Source of the DNA: Pseudomonas fluorescens
GTDB taxonomy: Bacteria > Pseudomonadota > Gammaproteobacteria > Pseudomonadales > Pseudomonadaceae
Length of the DNA stretch: 64,000 nt
Assembly (NCBI RefSeq): GCF_902497625.1
Contig: NZ_CABVGX010000011.1
Coordinates: 1 to 64,000, forward strand
Direction of reading: 5' to 3'
Made by a program: the position numbers and the translations under genes. Under the pieces are notes generated by a model. That model worked only from the letters and a program-made list of their open reading frames with translations, made no database searches and was not told where the DNA came from. The first letter of the stretch is position 1. The number at the start of each line of letters is the position of its first letter. Of the stretch, positions 1 to 9,273 are shown piece after piece.

Positions 1-46
1 CACAGTGTCTGGATGCGTCCTCCAGTTCGGGTTCGACTATGCCTAT

Positions 47-460
47 TGTGGGAGCGAGCCTGCTCGCGAAGAGGCCAGCACATTCACCATCAATGTTGGC
101 CGACTTGACGCATCGCGAGCAGGCTCGCTCCCACAGTGTCTGGACGCATACTCCAGTTGGGGTTCGGCTATGCCTATTGTGGGAGCGAGCCTGCTCGCGA
201 AGTGGCCAGCACATTCAACATCACTGTTGGCCGGCTTGACGCCATCGCGAGCAGGCTCACTCCCACAGTGTCTGGATGCGTACTCCAATTCGGATTCGAC
301 TCTGCCTAGTGTGGGGCTCACTCCCACAGTGTCTGGATGCTTACTCTAATTCGAGTTCGACTCAGCCTATTGTGGGAGCGAGCCTGCTCGCGAAGAGGCC
401 AGTACATTCAACATCACTGTTGGCCGACTTGACGCCATCGCGAGCAGGCTCGCTCCCACA
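47..460. repeat. Three tandem REPINs (paired inverted REP palindromes)
   Basis: Forward REPs at 47-69, 178-200 and 371-393 (core GTGGGAGCGAGCCTGCTCGC) each face an inverted copy at 113-135, 245-267 and 438-460. This gives three REPINs of about 90 bp; a lone degenerate half lies at 309-329. The DNA between the paired REPs is also nearly identical from unit to unit. Such elements are typical of Pseudomonas intergenic DNA and are mobilised in trans by RAYT transposases; no RAYT gene is visible here. They lie downstream of the formate dehydrogenase operon and fill the 484 bp before it. Small ORFs across them are artefacts. Confidence 0.93.
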
Positions 461-484
461 GGTTTCAGGCCAGGCTTGAAAGCG

Positions 485-706
485 TCAAGCCCCCCAACCC
501 GCCCCGCTGACCGCCTCTTGCGCCAGCGGATGCAAGTCCGCGCCGTGATGCTCGATTTGCCACGCGAGCAATTCCTTGCGCATGCTCGGCGCCCAGAACA
601 TTTGCAGGTGGTTGCGCACGCCGAGTACCGCCTGTTCATGGTCCGCCTGGCTGGCGAAATAATTGGCGATCTGGTTGGCCATTTTGACCAGGTTGGCAGT
701 GCTCAT
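485..706 (-). CDS. fdsD: NAD-dependent formate dehydrogenase, delta subunit
   Basis: A 73-aa soluble protein with the KMANQIANYF segment near its N terminus, as in FdsD proteins encoded last in cytosolic formate dehydrogenase operons. FdsD is a small accessory subunit found with the FdsABG complex. Its ATG (706-704) overlaps the TGA of fdsA (705-703), so translation is probably coupled. It is the promoter-distal gene of fdsGBAD. Identification rests on the conserved segment and the position; the size fits the family. Confidence 0.85.
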   Translation of the reverse strand: MSTANLVKMANQIANYFASQADHEQAVLGVRNHLQMFWAPSMRKELLAWQIEHHGADLHPLAQEAVSGAGWGA

Positions 707-3585
707 CGGCGGACCTCCGCTTTCGCGCCACGGGCCTGACGACGATCCTTGAGCAGCCGGTCCTGTTCATCGCTGAACGCCTGATAGCGCTTCTGCCACT
801 CGGAAGGGTGGTAGACGCGGCTGACTTCCACGGCGGTGACCTTGTACTCCGGACAGTTGGTCGCCCAGTCGGAGTTGTCCGTGGTGATCACGTTGGCCCC
901 GGATTCCGGGAAGTGGAACGTGGTGTACACCACGCCCGGGGCGACGCGTTCGGTGATCCGTGCACGCAGCACGGTCTGCCCGGCGCGGCTGCCGATGCCG
1001 ACCCAGTCACCTTCGTTGATGCCACGGCTCTCGGCGTCGGTCGGGTGGATTTCCAGACGGTCTTCAGCGTGCCAGGCAACGTTGTCGGTCCGCCGTGTTT
1101 GCGCGCCGACGTTGTACTGGCTGAGGATGCGCCCGGTGGTCAGCAGTAGCGGATAACGGCTGTTGACCTTCTCTTCGGTGGGCACATAGCCCGTCAGCAT
1201 GAACCGTCCTTTGCCACGCACGAACTCCTCGATGTGCATGGTCGGCGTGCCGTCCGGTGCGGCGGCGTTGCACGGCCATTGCAGACTGCCGTGGCGCTCC
1301 AGTTCGGCGTAGCTGACATTGCTGAAGGTCGGCGTCAGGCTGGCGATTTCATCCATGATTTGCGAAGGGTGCTGGTAATTCATCGGGTAACCCAAGGCAT
1401 TGGCCAGCGCCACCGTGCCTTCCCAATCAGCCTTGCCGCCCAGCGGTTCCATGACTTTGCGCACCCGTGAAATGCGCCGCTCGGCGTTGGTGAACGTGCC
1501 GTCTTTTTCCAGAAACGAGCTGCCCGGCAGGAACACGTGGGCGTACTTGGCAGTTTCGTTGAGGAAAATATCCTGCACCACCACGCATTCCATGGCCGAC
1601 ATCGCCGCGGTCACGTGCTGGGTATTCGGGTCGCTCTGGACGATGTCTTCGCCCTGGCAATACAAACCCTTGAAGCTGCCGCCCAGCGCGGCTTCAAACA
1701 TGTTGGGAATGCGCAGCCCCGGCTCGGGTTGCAGGGTAACGTTCCACGCCTGTTCGAATTGCGTGCGCACCACTTCGTTGGAAATGTGCCGGTAGCCAGG
1801 CAGTTCGTGGGGGAAGGAGCCCATGTCACAGGAACCCTGCACGTTGTTCTGCCCGCGCAACGGGTTGACGCCGACGCCTTCGCGGCCGATGTTGCCGGTG
1901 GCCATCGCCAGGTTGGCGATGCCCATCACTGCGGTGCTGCCCTGACTGTGCTCGGTGACGCCCAGGCCATAGTAGATCGCCGCGTTACCGGCACCGGCGT
2001 ATAATCGCGCGGCGGCTCGAATGTCGGCAGGGTCGACGCCGCAGACCGGGCCCAGCACTTCCGGCGAGTTGTCCGCGCGGCTGACCATTTCGCTCCAGCG
2101 CGCAAAATCGCTGCCCTCGCAGCGCGCATCAATGAAGGCCTGATTGAGCAGGCCTTCGGTCACGATCACGTGCGCCAACGCGTTGAGCATGGCGACGTTG
2201 GTGCCCGGCCGCAGCGCCAGGTGCAGTTCGGCGCGGGCGTGCACCGAGTCCACCAGATCAATCCGGCGCGGGTCGATGACGATCAGCCGCGCGCCTTCAC
2301 GCAGGCGTCGTTTCAGTTGCGAAGCGAACACCGGGTGGGCGTCGCTGGGGTTGGCGCCCATCACCAGAATCACATCGGCCTGCATCACCGAGTCGAAACT
2401 CTGTGTACCGGCCGACTCGCCCAAAGTTTGTTTCAGGCCATAGCCGGTGGGCGAATGGCAAACCCGCGCACAGGTGTCGACGTTGTTGTTGCCGAACGCG
2501 GCGCGCACCAGCTTTTGCACCAGATAGGTTTCTTCGTTGGTGCAACGACTGGAGGTGATCCCGCCAATCGAGTCGCGACCGTATGTTTGCTGCAGCCGAC
2601 GAAATTCGCTGGCGGCGTAAGTCACCGCTTCATCCCAGCTGACTTCCTGCCACGGGTCGCTGATGTGCTTGCGGATCATCGGTTTGGTGATGCGATCCGG
2701 GTGAGTGGCGTAGCCCCAGGCAAAGCGTCCCTTGACGCAGGAGTGGCCGTGATTGGCGTGGCCGTTTTTATCCGGAACCATGCGCACCAGGGTGTCGCCT
2801 TTCATCTCGGCGCGGAACGAACACCCCACACCGCAATACGCACAGGTGGTGATCACGCTGTGTTCCGGCTGACCCAGTTCGACCACGCTTTTTTCGATCA
2901 GCGTCGCGGTCGGGCAGGCCTGCACGCAGGCGCCGCAGGACACGCACTCGGACTCAAGGAAATTATCGCCACCGGCCGCCGCGATCCGCGACTCGAACCC
3001 GCGCCCGGTGATCGTCAGGGCAAAGGTGCCCTGGGTTTCTTCACAGGCGCGCACGCAGCGGTTGCAGACGATGCACTTACTCGGGTCGTAATCAAAATAC
3101 GGGTTGGAGGTGTCTTTCACGTCGGCCAGATGATTGTCGCCTTCGTAGCCATAACGCACCTCGCGCAAACCCACCTGGCCGGCGACGGTTTGCAGCTCGC
3201 AGTTGCCGTTGGCCGAGCAAGTCAGGCAGTCCAGCGGGTGATCGGAAATGTACAGCTCCATCACGTTGCGCCGCAGGGTCGCGAGCTTCGGCGTCTGGGT
3301 GCGCACGTTCATGCCTGCAACCACCGGCGTGGTGCAGGAGGCCGGATAGCCACGCATCCCGTCGATTTCCACCAGGCACATGCGGCAGGAGCCGAACGCT
3401 TCCAGGCTGTCGGTGGCGCACAGTTTCGGGATGGTAGTGCCGAGCAGCGCCGCAGCGCGCATCACCGATGTGCCTTCGGGCACGCTGATGCTGCGGCCGT
3501 CGATATTCAACGTGACCTGCACCTGGCTGTCGCGCGCCGGTGTGCCGAGATCGATGTCGGTTTTCGGGTCGAAGAGAGTGATCAT
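703..3585 (-). CDS. fdsA: Formate dehydrogenase, molybdenum-containing alpha subunit
   Basis: 960 aa. It oxidises formate to CO2 at a bis-MGD molybdenum centre and passes electrons through Fe-S clusters to FdsB/FdsG. Visible in order: an N-terminal 2Fe-2S domain (C56, C67, C70, C84), a NuoG-type His/Cys cluster region (C120-C129), two ferredoxin-type 4Fe-4S clusters (C171-C181 and C214-C224), then the catalytic domain opening with a 4Fe-4S motif (CAYCGVGC, from C248). The active site reads RVCHSPT with C376-H377, so this is a cysteine, not selenocysteine, enzyme. No Tat signal is seen, which fits a cytoplasmic enzyme. I chose ATG 3585 because it overlaps the fdsB stop (ATGA); an upstream in-frame start would lie inside fdsB. 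Confidence 0.95.
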   Translation of the reverse strand: MITLFDPKTDIDLGTPARDSQVQVTLNIDGRSISVPEGTSVMRAAALLGTTIPKLCATDSLEAFGSCRMCLVEIDGMRGYPASCTTPVVAGMNVRTQTPKLATLRRNVMELYISDHPLDCLTCSANGNCELQTVAGQVGLREVRYGYEGDNHLADVKDTSNPYFDYDPSKCIVCNRCVRACEETQGTFALTITGRGFESRIAAAGGDNFLESECVSCGACVQACPTATLIEKSVVELGQPEHSVITTCAYCGVGCSFRAEMKGDTLVRMVPDKNGHANHGHSCVKGRFAWGYATHPDRITKPMIRKHISDPWQEVSWDEAVTYAASEFRRLQQTYGRDSIGGITSSRCTNEETYLVQKLVRAAFGNNNVDTCARVCHSPTGYGLKQTLGESAGTQSFDSVMQADVILVMGANPSDAHPVFASQLKRRLREGARLIVIDPRRIDLVDSVHARAELHLALRPGTNVAMLNALAHVIVTEGLLNQAFIDARCEGSDFARWSEMVSRADNSPEVLGPVCGVDPADIRAAARLYAGAGNAAIYYGLGVTEHSQGSTAVMGIANLAMATGNIGREGVGVNPLRGQNNVQGSCDMGSFPHELPGYRHISNEVVRTQFEQAWNVTLQPEPGLRIPNMFEAALGGSFKGLYCQGEDIVQSDPNTQHVTAAMSAMECVVVQDIFLNETAKYAHVFLPGSSFLEKDGTFTNAERRISRVRKVMEPLGGKADWEGTVALANALGYPMNYQHPSQIMDEIASLTPTFSNVSYAELERHGSLQWPCNAAAPDGTPTMHIEEFVRGKGRFMLTGYVPTEEKVNSRYPLLLTTGRILSQYNVGAQTRRTDNVAWHAEDRLEIHPTDAESRGINEGDWVGIGSRAGQTVLRARITERVAPGVVYTTFHFPESGANVITTDNSDWATNCPEYKVTAVEVSRVYHPSEWQKRYQAFSDEQDRLLKDRRQARGAKAEVRR

Positions 3586-5144
3586 TGGTCGGCCTCCGAG
3601 GGCTGCAGACCGAAGTCGGCGGGGAAGTATTTGAGGGCGCTGGCCACCGGGAAAGGGGCCATGCCGCCCAAGGCACACAGCGAACCGTATTGCATCGTGT
3701 CGCACAGGTCCTTGAGGACCAGCGCCTGCTCATCGCGAGCGCTTTGGTCTGGCGCGGCCAACAAGCGATCAATCACCTCGACGCCACGGGTCGAACCGAT
3801 GCGGCAGGGCGTGCATTTGCCACAGGATTCCTCGGCGCAGAACTGCATCGCAAAGCGCGCCATCTGCGCCATGTCCAAAGTGTCATCCGCCACCACCACA
3901 CCGCCGTGGCCGAGCATCGCACCGATGGCGGTGAACGCTTCGTAGTCCAGCGGCGTGTCGAATTGCGACGGCGGCACCCAGGTGCCGAGTGGGCCGCCGA
4001 CTTGAGCAGCTTTCAGCGGACGACCACTGGCGGTGCCGCCGCCGTAGTCTTCCACCAGTTCGCGCAGGGTCAGGCCGAACGCGCGCTCCACTAATCCGCC
4101 GTGCTTGATGTTGCCAGCGAGTTGGAACGGCATCGTGCCCAGCGAACGGCCCATGCCGTAATCGCGATAGAACTGCGCGCCTTTGGCCAGGATCAGCGGC
4201 ACCGAGGCGAGCGTTATCACGTTATGCACCAGCGTTGGCAGACCGAACAAGCCTTGCAACGCGGGGATCGGTGGCTTGGCGCGGACGATGCCGCGTTTGC
4301 CTTCAAGCGAATCCAGCAGCGCGGTTTCCTCACCGCAGATATAAGCGCCTGCACCGACGCGCACTTCCATGTCAAAGGCCTGACCGCTGCCGCCGACATT
4401 GGCGCCGAGATAGCCGTTGATCCGGGCAAGCTCCAGCGCTTCGTTCAACGTGGCCACGGCTTGGGGATATTCCGAGCGCACATAGATGTAGCCGTAGCTT
4501 GCGCCAACGGTTATTCCCGCAATGGCCATGCCTTCGATCAGCAGAAACGGGTCGCCCTCCATCAGCATGCGGTCGGCGAAAGTGCCGGAGTCGCCTTCAT
4601 CCGCGTTGCACACGATGTACTTTTGCACCGCCGGAGTGGCGCGCACCGTTCGCCATTTGATCCCCGCCGGGAACGCCGCACCGCCCCGGCCACGCAGGCC
4701 TGAATCGAAAACTTCGGTCGCAGTCTGTTCGCCACCGATGGCAATGGCCCTTTTCAAACCCTCAAACCCGTCGTGGGCCCGGTAATCGTCCAGCGACAGC
4801 GGCCGGGTAATGCCGGCGCGGGCGAACAGCAGGCGTTGTTGCGTCTTCAGGTACGGCATCTCTTCCACCAGCCCCAACGCCAATGGATGGGTAGAAGGCT
4901 CGCTTTGCAACGCATCCAGCAGCGACGGCACATCAGCCGCCGTCAACGGCCCGAAACCAATCCGGCCTTGCGGGGTGTCCACTTCCAGCAACGGCTCAAG
5001 CCAATAGAGGCCGCGCGAACTGGTGCGCTGAAATTCCAGCGGCAGGGTGCGCTGCTCAGCCTGAGCGGCGAACGCCACCGCCACCTCATCGGCACCCACC
5101 GCCCGCGCAATCGAATCACCGGACAAATAGAAACGCGGCATCAT
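3582..5144 (-). CDS. fdsB: Formate dehydrogenase beta subunit, NuoF-like
   Basis: 520 aa. It carries FMN and a 4Fe-4S cluster and reduces NAD+ with electrons from FdsA. The NuoF signature GLRGRGGAAFPAG (149-161) marks the FMN/NADH site. ESCGKCTPC (439-447) plus a later Cys near 490 ligate the cluster. About 110 residues precede the NuoF core, as usual for FdsB. Start ATG 5144 overlaps the fdsG TGA (ATGA), and the fdsB stop overlaps the fdsA start in the same way, so the operon is translated without gaps. The longer reading frame upstream is a shadow of fdsG. Confidence 0.94.
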   Translation of the reverse strand: MMPRFYLSGDSIARAVGADEVAVAFAAQAEQRTLPLEFQRTSSRGLYWLEPLLEVDTPQGRIGFGPLTAADVPSLLDALQSEPSTHPLALGLVEEMPYLKTQQRLLFARAGITRPLSLDDYRAHDGFEGLKRAIAIGGEQTATEVFDSGLRGRGGAAFPAGIKWRTVRATPAVQKYIVCNADEGDSGTFADRMLMEGDPFLLIEGMAIAGITVGASYGYIYVRSEYPQAVATLNEALELARINGYLGANVGGSGQAFDMEVRVGAGAYICGEETALLDSLEGKRGIVRAKPPIPALQGLFGLPTLVHNVITLASVPLILAKGAQFYRDYGMGRSLGTMPFQLAGNIKHGGLVERAFGLTLRELVEDYGGGTASGRPLKAAQVGGPLGTWVPPSQFDTPLDYEAFTAIGAMLGHGGVVVADDTLDMAQMARFAMQFCAEESCGKCTPCRIGSTRGVEVIDRLLAAPDQSARDEQALVLKDLCDTMQYGSLCALGGMAPFPVASALKYFPADFGLQPSEADQ

Positions 5145-5617
5145 GCGTCCTCCCGACAAGTGTCGAGCAACGCATCCAGTCGCTCGGCACTCAATCGCGC
5201 ATGCACCCGACCGTCCAGCTCCAGCGCGGGCGAACACGCGCAAGCGCCGAGGCAATACACCGGGCGCAGACTGATGCTGCCATCGGCGCTACTGCCGTGA
5301 TCATCGAGCTGCAGACGCTCGCGCAACTGCGCCGCCAACTGCTCGGCACCGCGACTCTTGCACGACTCGGCGCGGCACAATCGCAGGATATGCCGCGCCG
5401 GCGGCGCAGTACGGAAGTCATGGTAAAAGCTGATCACCCCGCGAATCTCCGCCTGACTCTGATTGAGCGCGTGGGCAATTTCGGGGACGGCGGCATCGGG
5501 GATGTAACCAATGCCCGCCTGAATCTCATGAAGAATGGGCAACAGCGCACCGGGGGAGCTTTTGTGACGCTCCAGCAGACTGCTGACCATTGGCAGGTGC
5601 AACATCTCATCAGGCAT
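5141..5617 (-). CDS. fdsG: Formate dehydrogenase gamma subunit, NuoE-like
   Basis: 158 aa, thioredoxin-like 2Fe-2S protein of the NuoE family with ligands C81, C86, C122 and C126 (CRAESC and CLGAC). It forms the diaphorase pair with FdsB. First gene of fdsGBAD. I chose ATG 5617 because GAGGAATGC sits just upstream as a ribosome site; an in-frame start 24 codons upstream has no such support. No adjacent regulator gene is seen: the next gene upstream is on the other strand and unrelated. No fdhD or fdhE maturation gene lies in the window. Confidence 0.93.
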   Translation of the reverse strand: MPDEMLHLPMVSSLLERHKSSPGALLPILHEIQAGIGYIPDAAVPEIAHALNQSQAEIRGVISFYHDFRTAPPARHILRLCRAESCKSRGAEQLAAQLRERLQLDDHGSSADGSISLRPVYCLGACACSPALELDGRVHARLSAERLDALLDTCREDA

Positions 5618-6286
5618 ACAGCATTCCTCACGGTCACGGACAAACCAGGCGGTTGTCGTTCGTCCGAAAGTGTCGGCTGCGGCACTCACACCACGTCACG
5701 GTATCGTGGCAATTTCAGGCCGGTGGCCAGGGCACCCTGAACGGGCATCTTGTTGTGCCCGGCACGGTCTTCGCCGCACCTGTTGAAGGGCATAAATCGC
5801 AGCTTGCCACGCCACCTTTGAATCCTCTGCACAAAAGCGACGTATTCGGTCCTTTCCACGACTGTCCAATGAGTCTAGATGAGTCGCGCGAGAAGCGTTT
5901 ACCCGCCGGACTAACGAACCAAAGGCCTGTCGATGCTTGATGTATACCAAGCATTACGAGTGAGAAGAAGCGTCAGAAGCGTGAGCAGTTTTGCGGAGCA
6001 GATGCGCTGTTCTTTCCACTGCATCCCAAATCCCGGCCACCCAAACAAACCTCTGTGGGAGCCAGCCTGCTGGCGATAGCGTCAGCCCAACCAGTATAAA
6101 TGCTGAAGATGCATCCCAAACCCACTCCAGTGCCTGCTGCGTGGAAACGTCCTACATCCAAATGCCAAAACAGAATCGGAAGCATCTGATTCTTTTTTTG
6201 GCGATGGCTGAATGAGACATCGCTGATTCCGAATGGCGTAGATTTTTCACTCCCTTAATAACCAGGCAATGACAAGGAGCGGCCTC
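5618..6286. other. Intergenic region between fds operon and hcp
   Basis: 669 bp separating two divergent units. A single REP of the GTGGGAGCCAGCCTGCTGGC type lies at 6055-6083. Promoters for fdsG (minus) and hcp (plus) must lie here, but I could not assign convincing -35/-10 boxes. Small ORFs on both strands lack ribosome sites and recognisable products. Confidence 0.6.
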
Positions 6287-6775
6287 ATGGCGTTTGACGC
6301 TTTCATCAAAATCGAAGGTATTCCAGGCGAAGCCCTTGATGAACAACATAAGGATTGGATAGAAATTACCGGATACAACTTCGGCACTCATCAAAGCGCT
6401 TCAGCTACAGCCAGTTCAGCAGGTGGCGCCTCATCGGGGCGCACGACCGTTAGTGACTTCACGTTCACCAAAAATCTGGACAAATCCAGCTGTAAGCTCA
6501 TCGAGGCCAGTTGTGCGGGGGACCACTTCAAGGAAGTTGTACTGAAGCTGCATCGCGCTGGAGGCGAGAAGCAGAAGTACTTTGAGATCACGCTGGAAGA
6601 AGTCATCGTATCGAGTTATGCACAAACCGCCAATGATGGCGTGCCTACAGAATGCATTAGTTTGAATTACGGTCGTATTAAAACCGTCTACACCCAGCAA
6701 AAAAGAACGGATGGAGCCGGTGGAGGTAACGTGGCGGGTGGTTGGGATCGAATCAGCAATAAAAAATACGCTTGA
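6287..6775 (+). CDS. hcp: Type VI secretion tube protein Hcp (orphan copy)
   Basis: 162 aa, Hcp1 family. The start MAFDAFIKIEGIPGEA and the middle (SDFTFTKNLDKSS, VLKLHRAGG, KYFEITLEEV) are typical of Hcp, whose hexamers stack into the inner tube of the T6SS and chaperone small effectors in the ring lumen. ATG 6287 follows AAGGAG with good spacing. No other structural T6SS gene is in the window, so this is an orphan Hcp unit like those that carry their own effectors. The next gene starts 11 bp downstream, implying one transcript. Confidence 0.95.
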   Translation: MAFDAFIKIEGIPGEALDEQHKDWIEITGYNFGTHQSASATASSAGGASSGRTTVSDFTFTKNLDKSSCKLIEASCAGDHFKEVVLKLHRAGGEKQKYFEITLEEVIVSSYAQTANDGVPTECISLNYGRIKTVYTQQKRTDGAGGGNVAGGWDRISNKKYA

Positions 6776-6786
6776 GGTAACCACTC

Positions 6787-7761
6787 ATGCCGACAAATAT
6801 TTTTATAAATTCACTCATGCAGCCTTATTCGTATCTAAAGTCGACGTTACAGCTTGGAAAAAATTCCATGTCTAAATTTGATGCGTTGAACTCACATGTT
6901 GTCAATTCAGTAGTGCTGCCTGGCGAGATAATAATTGTAGGTGATGATTCAACGGCTTCTTGTACGAGTGAAGAAGCGTTTTACATGGGGCGCGCGATGG
7001 AAGTTCACATGGCACTCATGGTCAACGGGATGCAAAGTGATGGGTTTTTAATTGATAATCATGAACTCATAAAAAAACTACTTGGGTACACATCGCTCGG
7101 GGTGGGTAGCGTGAGCGGCGCGTGGAGTAGGCACCTGGATGGCATCAAGAAGACACTTGAGGATATTGAAGTGGCTCATCGCGATCACCTAAAAAACGGA
7201 GGGGGTCGGAGTCGGGAGGACTTCATAGAAAAGCGCAGGGTGCTATTTGAAAAGCTAGACGGCCAAATGAAAGGTTTCGCTAAATATGGGACAGGCCTTC
7301 GAAACCAAGGCTCTATAAAGGATATGCTTGGAATATCCACAAGAAGCTATTTGCACTCAGGGGTCATAACGGGTTACGCCGAAACGATCAATGGTGTGGC
7401 GAAAGCTTCGAATATACTGAAAAAAGGTACTTACGTGGGTGTTGGCCTGAGTGTGGCCGGCGCAAGCTCATCTATCTATGCCGCATGCTCTACCGGGCGC
7501 GAAACGGAATGCCGAAAAGCTAAATATGTCGAAGGCGGTAAATTATCCGGTGGCCTTGCATTTGGTGCTTTGGGTGGCACCGTTGGAGGTGTTACGGCTG
7601 TTTTAGGATGCGCTGTGGCCTTTGGAATAATTACCGGTGGCGTTGGTGCGCTCGCTTGTGCTGTCGTTGGGAGTGGTCTCGGCGGGTGGGCTGGAGGTGA
7701 ATTTGGCGAAGGAGCTGGTGAGTGGGCGGGTGAAATTGTTTATGAGTACCTGCCCGAATGA
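6787..7761 (+). CDS. Candidate Hcp-linked T6SS effector with glycine-zipper membrane tail
   Basis: 324 aa, no family named with confidence. Residues 1-210 are soluble and rich in charged helices (for example 113-165). Residues 214-303 form long hydrophobic stretches full of Gly repeats (GLAFGALGGTVGG, GVGALACAVVGSGLGGWAGG), a glycine-zipper pattern seen in pore-forming effectors such as Tse4. There is no signal peptide, PAAR or VgrG domain. It lies 11 bp after hcp and overlaps a small membrane protein gene by 4 bp, the classical effector/immunity layout. The DNA is AT-rich relative to flanks, suggesting acquisition. Pore formation is inference. Confidence 0.7.
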   Translation: MPTNIFINSLMQPYSYLKSTLQLGKNSMSKFDALNSHVVNSVVLPGEIIIVGDDSTASCTSEEAFYMGRAMEVHMALMVNGMQSDGFLIDNHELIKKLLGYTSLGVGSVSGAWSRHLDGIKKTLEDIEVAHRDHLKNGGGRSREDFIEKRRVLFEKLDGQMKGFAKYGTGLRNQGSIKDMLGISTRSYLHSGVITGYAETINGVAKASNILKKGTYVGVGLSVAGASSSIYAACSTGRETECRKAKYVEGGKLSGGLAFGALGGTVGGVTAVLGCAVAFGIITGGVGALACAVVGSGLGGWAGGEFGEGAGEWAGEIVYEYLPE

Positions 7762-8153
7762 GTGATATTGCTTTGGCTGTTATAGCTGTAACCATATTTT
7801 TTTTAACGTGCCTAACAATTTTCTGGATGCTGGTGTTCTCTCATCTATGTACTGAGTTAGTGGAAGGTTACTTAAGTAAGAGCAAGTTTGTAGCGAATAA
7901 TCGCGTGGTTTTTTCAGGCTTTGGTTTGGTTGGCAAGGTTCTAAGAAGCGGTGCAATCGCATTGATGTTCTTGATTCCTAGGCTATGCGAGAGGCGTGGC
8001 CTGATCGAAAAAGATGAATTGTTGAATTTGCCATTGGACCTGAAGAGAAAATTATTAGCTCCATGGATTTTTGCTTACGTGCTGTTTTTTTCAATGTTAA
8101 TTTTCTGGCTTTTTGTCGTTAAATTCCCCTTTTTATTATCTTCGGGTCACTAG
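7758..8153 (+). CDS. Candidate immunity protein, small multi-pass membrane protein
   Basis: 131 aa. Strong hydrophobic segments at about residues 5-30 and 105-128, with a weaker one near 50-72, make it an inner-membrane protein. Its ATG overlaps the stop of the upstream gene (ATGA), so the two are translationally coupled. Membrane-embedded immunity proteins are the rule for pore-forming or inner-membrane-targeting T6SS toxins. AT-rich like its partner. No sequence family recognised; the role is inferred from layout and topology. Confidence 0.65.
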   Translation: MSDIALAVIAVTIFFLTCLTIFWMLVFSHLCTELVEGYLSKSKFVANNRVVFSGFGLVGKVLRSGAIALMFLIPRLCERRGLIEKDELLNLPLDLKRKLLAPWIFAYVLFFSMLIFWLFVVKFPFLLSSGH

Positions 8154-8257
8154 TGTTGACCACCTGTAAAGCACGCGATGACCGTAGGCATTTATCAGGG
8201 AAGCGTCAGTAAAGTCAGGTTCATGGCGGCAGTTGAAGGCTACGCGAGGTGTGGATA

Positions 8258-9190
8258 TCAGGGGGTTTTCAACGCGTCGGCGTGCGCCAGTAACCAGTGC
8301 TGGAAACTGCGAACGGCCGGCAGCGGGTTACGGTGGTGCGGTTGCATCAGGTACAGGCGGCCACGGCTGCGCATGCTGTGGGGTAATGCCATCTGCAGGC
8401 GGCCTGACGCCAGTTCGCCTTCAAGCAGGCTTTTCCAGCCCAAGGAAACCCCTTGGTCCATGACCGCCGACTGCATCAGCAATTGGTAGCTGTTGGTGCG
8501 CAAGGCGTGCCTTGGGCTGTGGTAGCTGGCGCCGGCATCGGAGAACCAGTCGGCCCAGGTCAGCCAGTCGTGGTAGTGGTCTTCCACGATCAGCAGGGTA
8601 TGGGCTTCGAGCAGGTGTTGCGCGTCCCGAATCTCGCCTCGGCGCTGCAGATAACCGGGGCTGCAGACGGCGATGACCTCCTCGGTTTCAAACACCGGTG
8701 ACAGCTCCAGACCATGGGGCGCGGGCAATTCATCGAGGTGATAGAACAGGCCCAAGTCGTATTCGCTGACGTCCAGGTGGCTCGGGCTTTCGCTGCACAG
8801 AATGCGGATGTCCAGGTCCGGGTGCTGGCTCTGGAAGTGCGGCAACAGCGCTGCCAGCCAGATCGAACTGATGGTCGGTGTGCTCGCCAGGGTGAGTTGC
8901 CGATCCGCACCACGACGGCGCAGTTCGGCGGATTCGCGATCCAGCTCGCGCAACAGGCGCTGGATGGTGCGGAAGTAACGCTCGCCGGCCGGCGTCAGGC
9001 TGATACCCAGCGCCAGACGGTGGAAAAGCGGGCGCGCCAGGTCTTCTTCCAGACGCTTGATCTGTCGGCTGACCGCGCTTTGAGTCAGGTTCAGCTCGTG
9101 GGCCGCCTGGGTAAAACTCAAATGACGGGCGGCGGCCTCAAAGGTCTGCAGACAGTTGAGCGGTGGGAGATCGACGTTTCGGCGCGACAT
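8258..9190 (-). CDS. LysR-family transcriptional regulator
   Basis: 310 aa. The N-terminal winged helix-turn-helix (LNCLQTFEAAARHLSFTQAA, then LNLTQSAVSRQIKRLE) is diagnostic, followed by the periplasmic-binding-like effector domain. The N terminus PPLNCLQTFEAAARH resembles the GcvA/AmpR branch. It is encoded just downstream of a hydrolase and a BCCT transporter on the same strand, so it may regulate them, possibly with the transported quaternary amine or the hydrolase substrate as signal; that is inference. ATG 9190 precedes the conserved N terminus directly. Confidence 0.93.
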   Translation of the reverse strand: MSRRNVDLPPLNCLQTFEAAARHLSFTQAAHELNLTQSAVSRQIKRLEEDLARPLFHRLALGISLTPAGERYFRTIQRLLRELDRESAELRRRGADRQLTLASTPTISSIWLAALLPHFQSQHPDLDIRILCSESPSHLDVSEYDLGLFYHLDELPAPHGLELSPVFETEEVIAVCSPGYLQRRGEIRDAQHLLEAHTLLIVEDHYHDWLTWADWFSDAGASYHSPRHALRTNSYQLLMQSAVMDQGVSLGWKSLLEGELASGRLQMALPHSMRSRGRLYLMQPHHRNPLPAVRSFQHWLLAHADALKTP

Positions 9191-9273
9191 GAGGTATCCA
9201 CTGGCAAGAGGTAACCCCAGCGAACTGGGGTCGACCGGTAATCAGATTCCGGAGCATCCTGCCATTCCCGGCC

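Noticed and set aside
5-349. Small ORFs in the first 480 bases
   Set aside because: They translate REP palindromes in several frames.
2170-3945. 591-aa plus-strand ORF across the fdsA/fdsB genes
   Set aside because: Antisense shadow of GC-rich coding DNA. The minus-strand genes have clear families and motifs.
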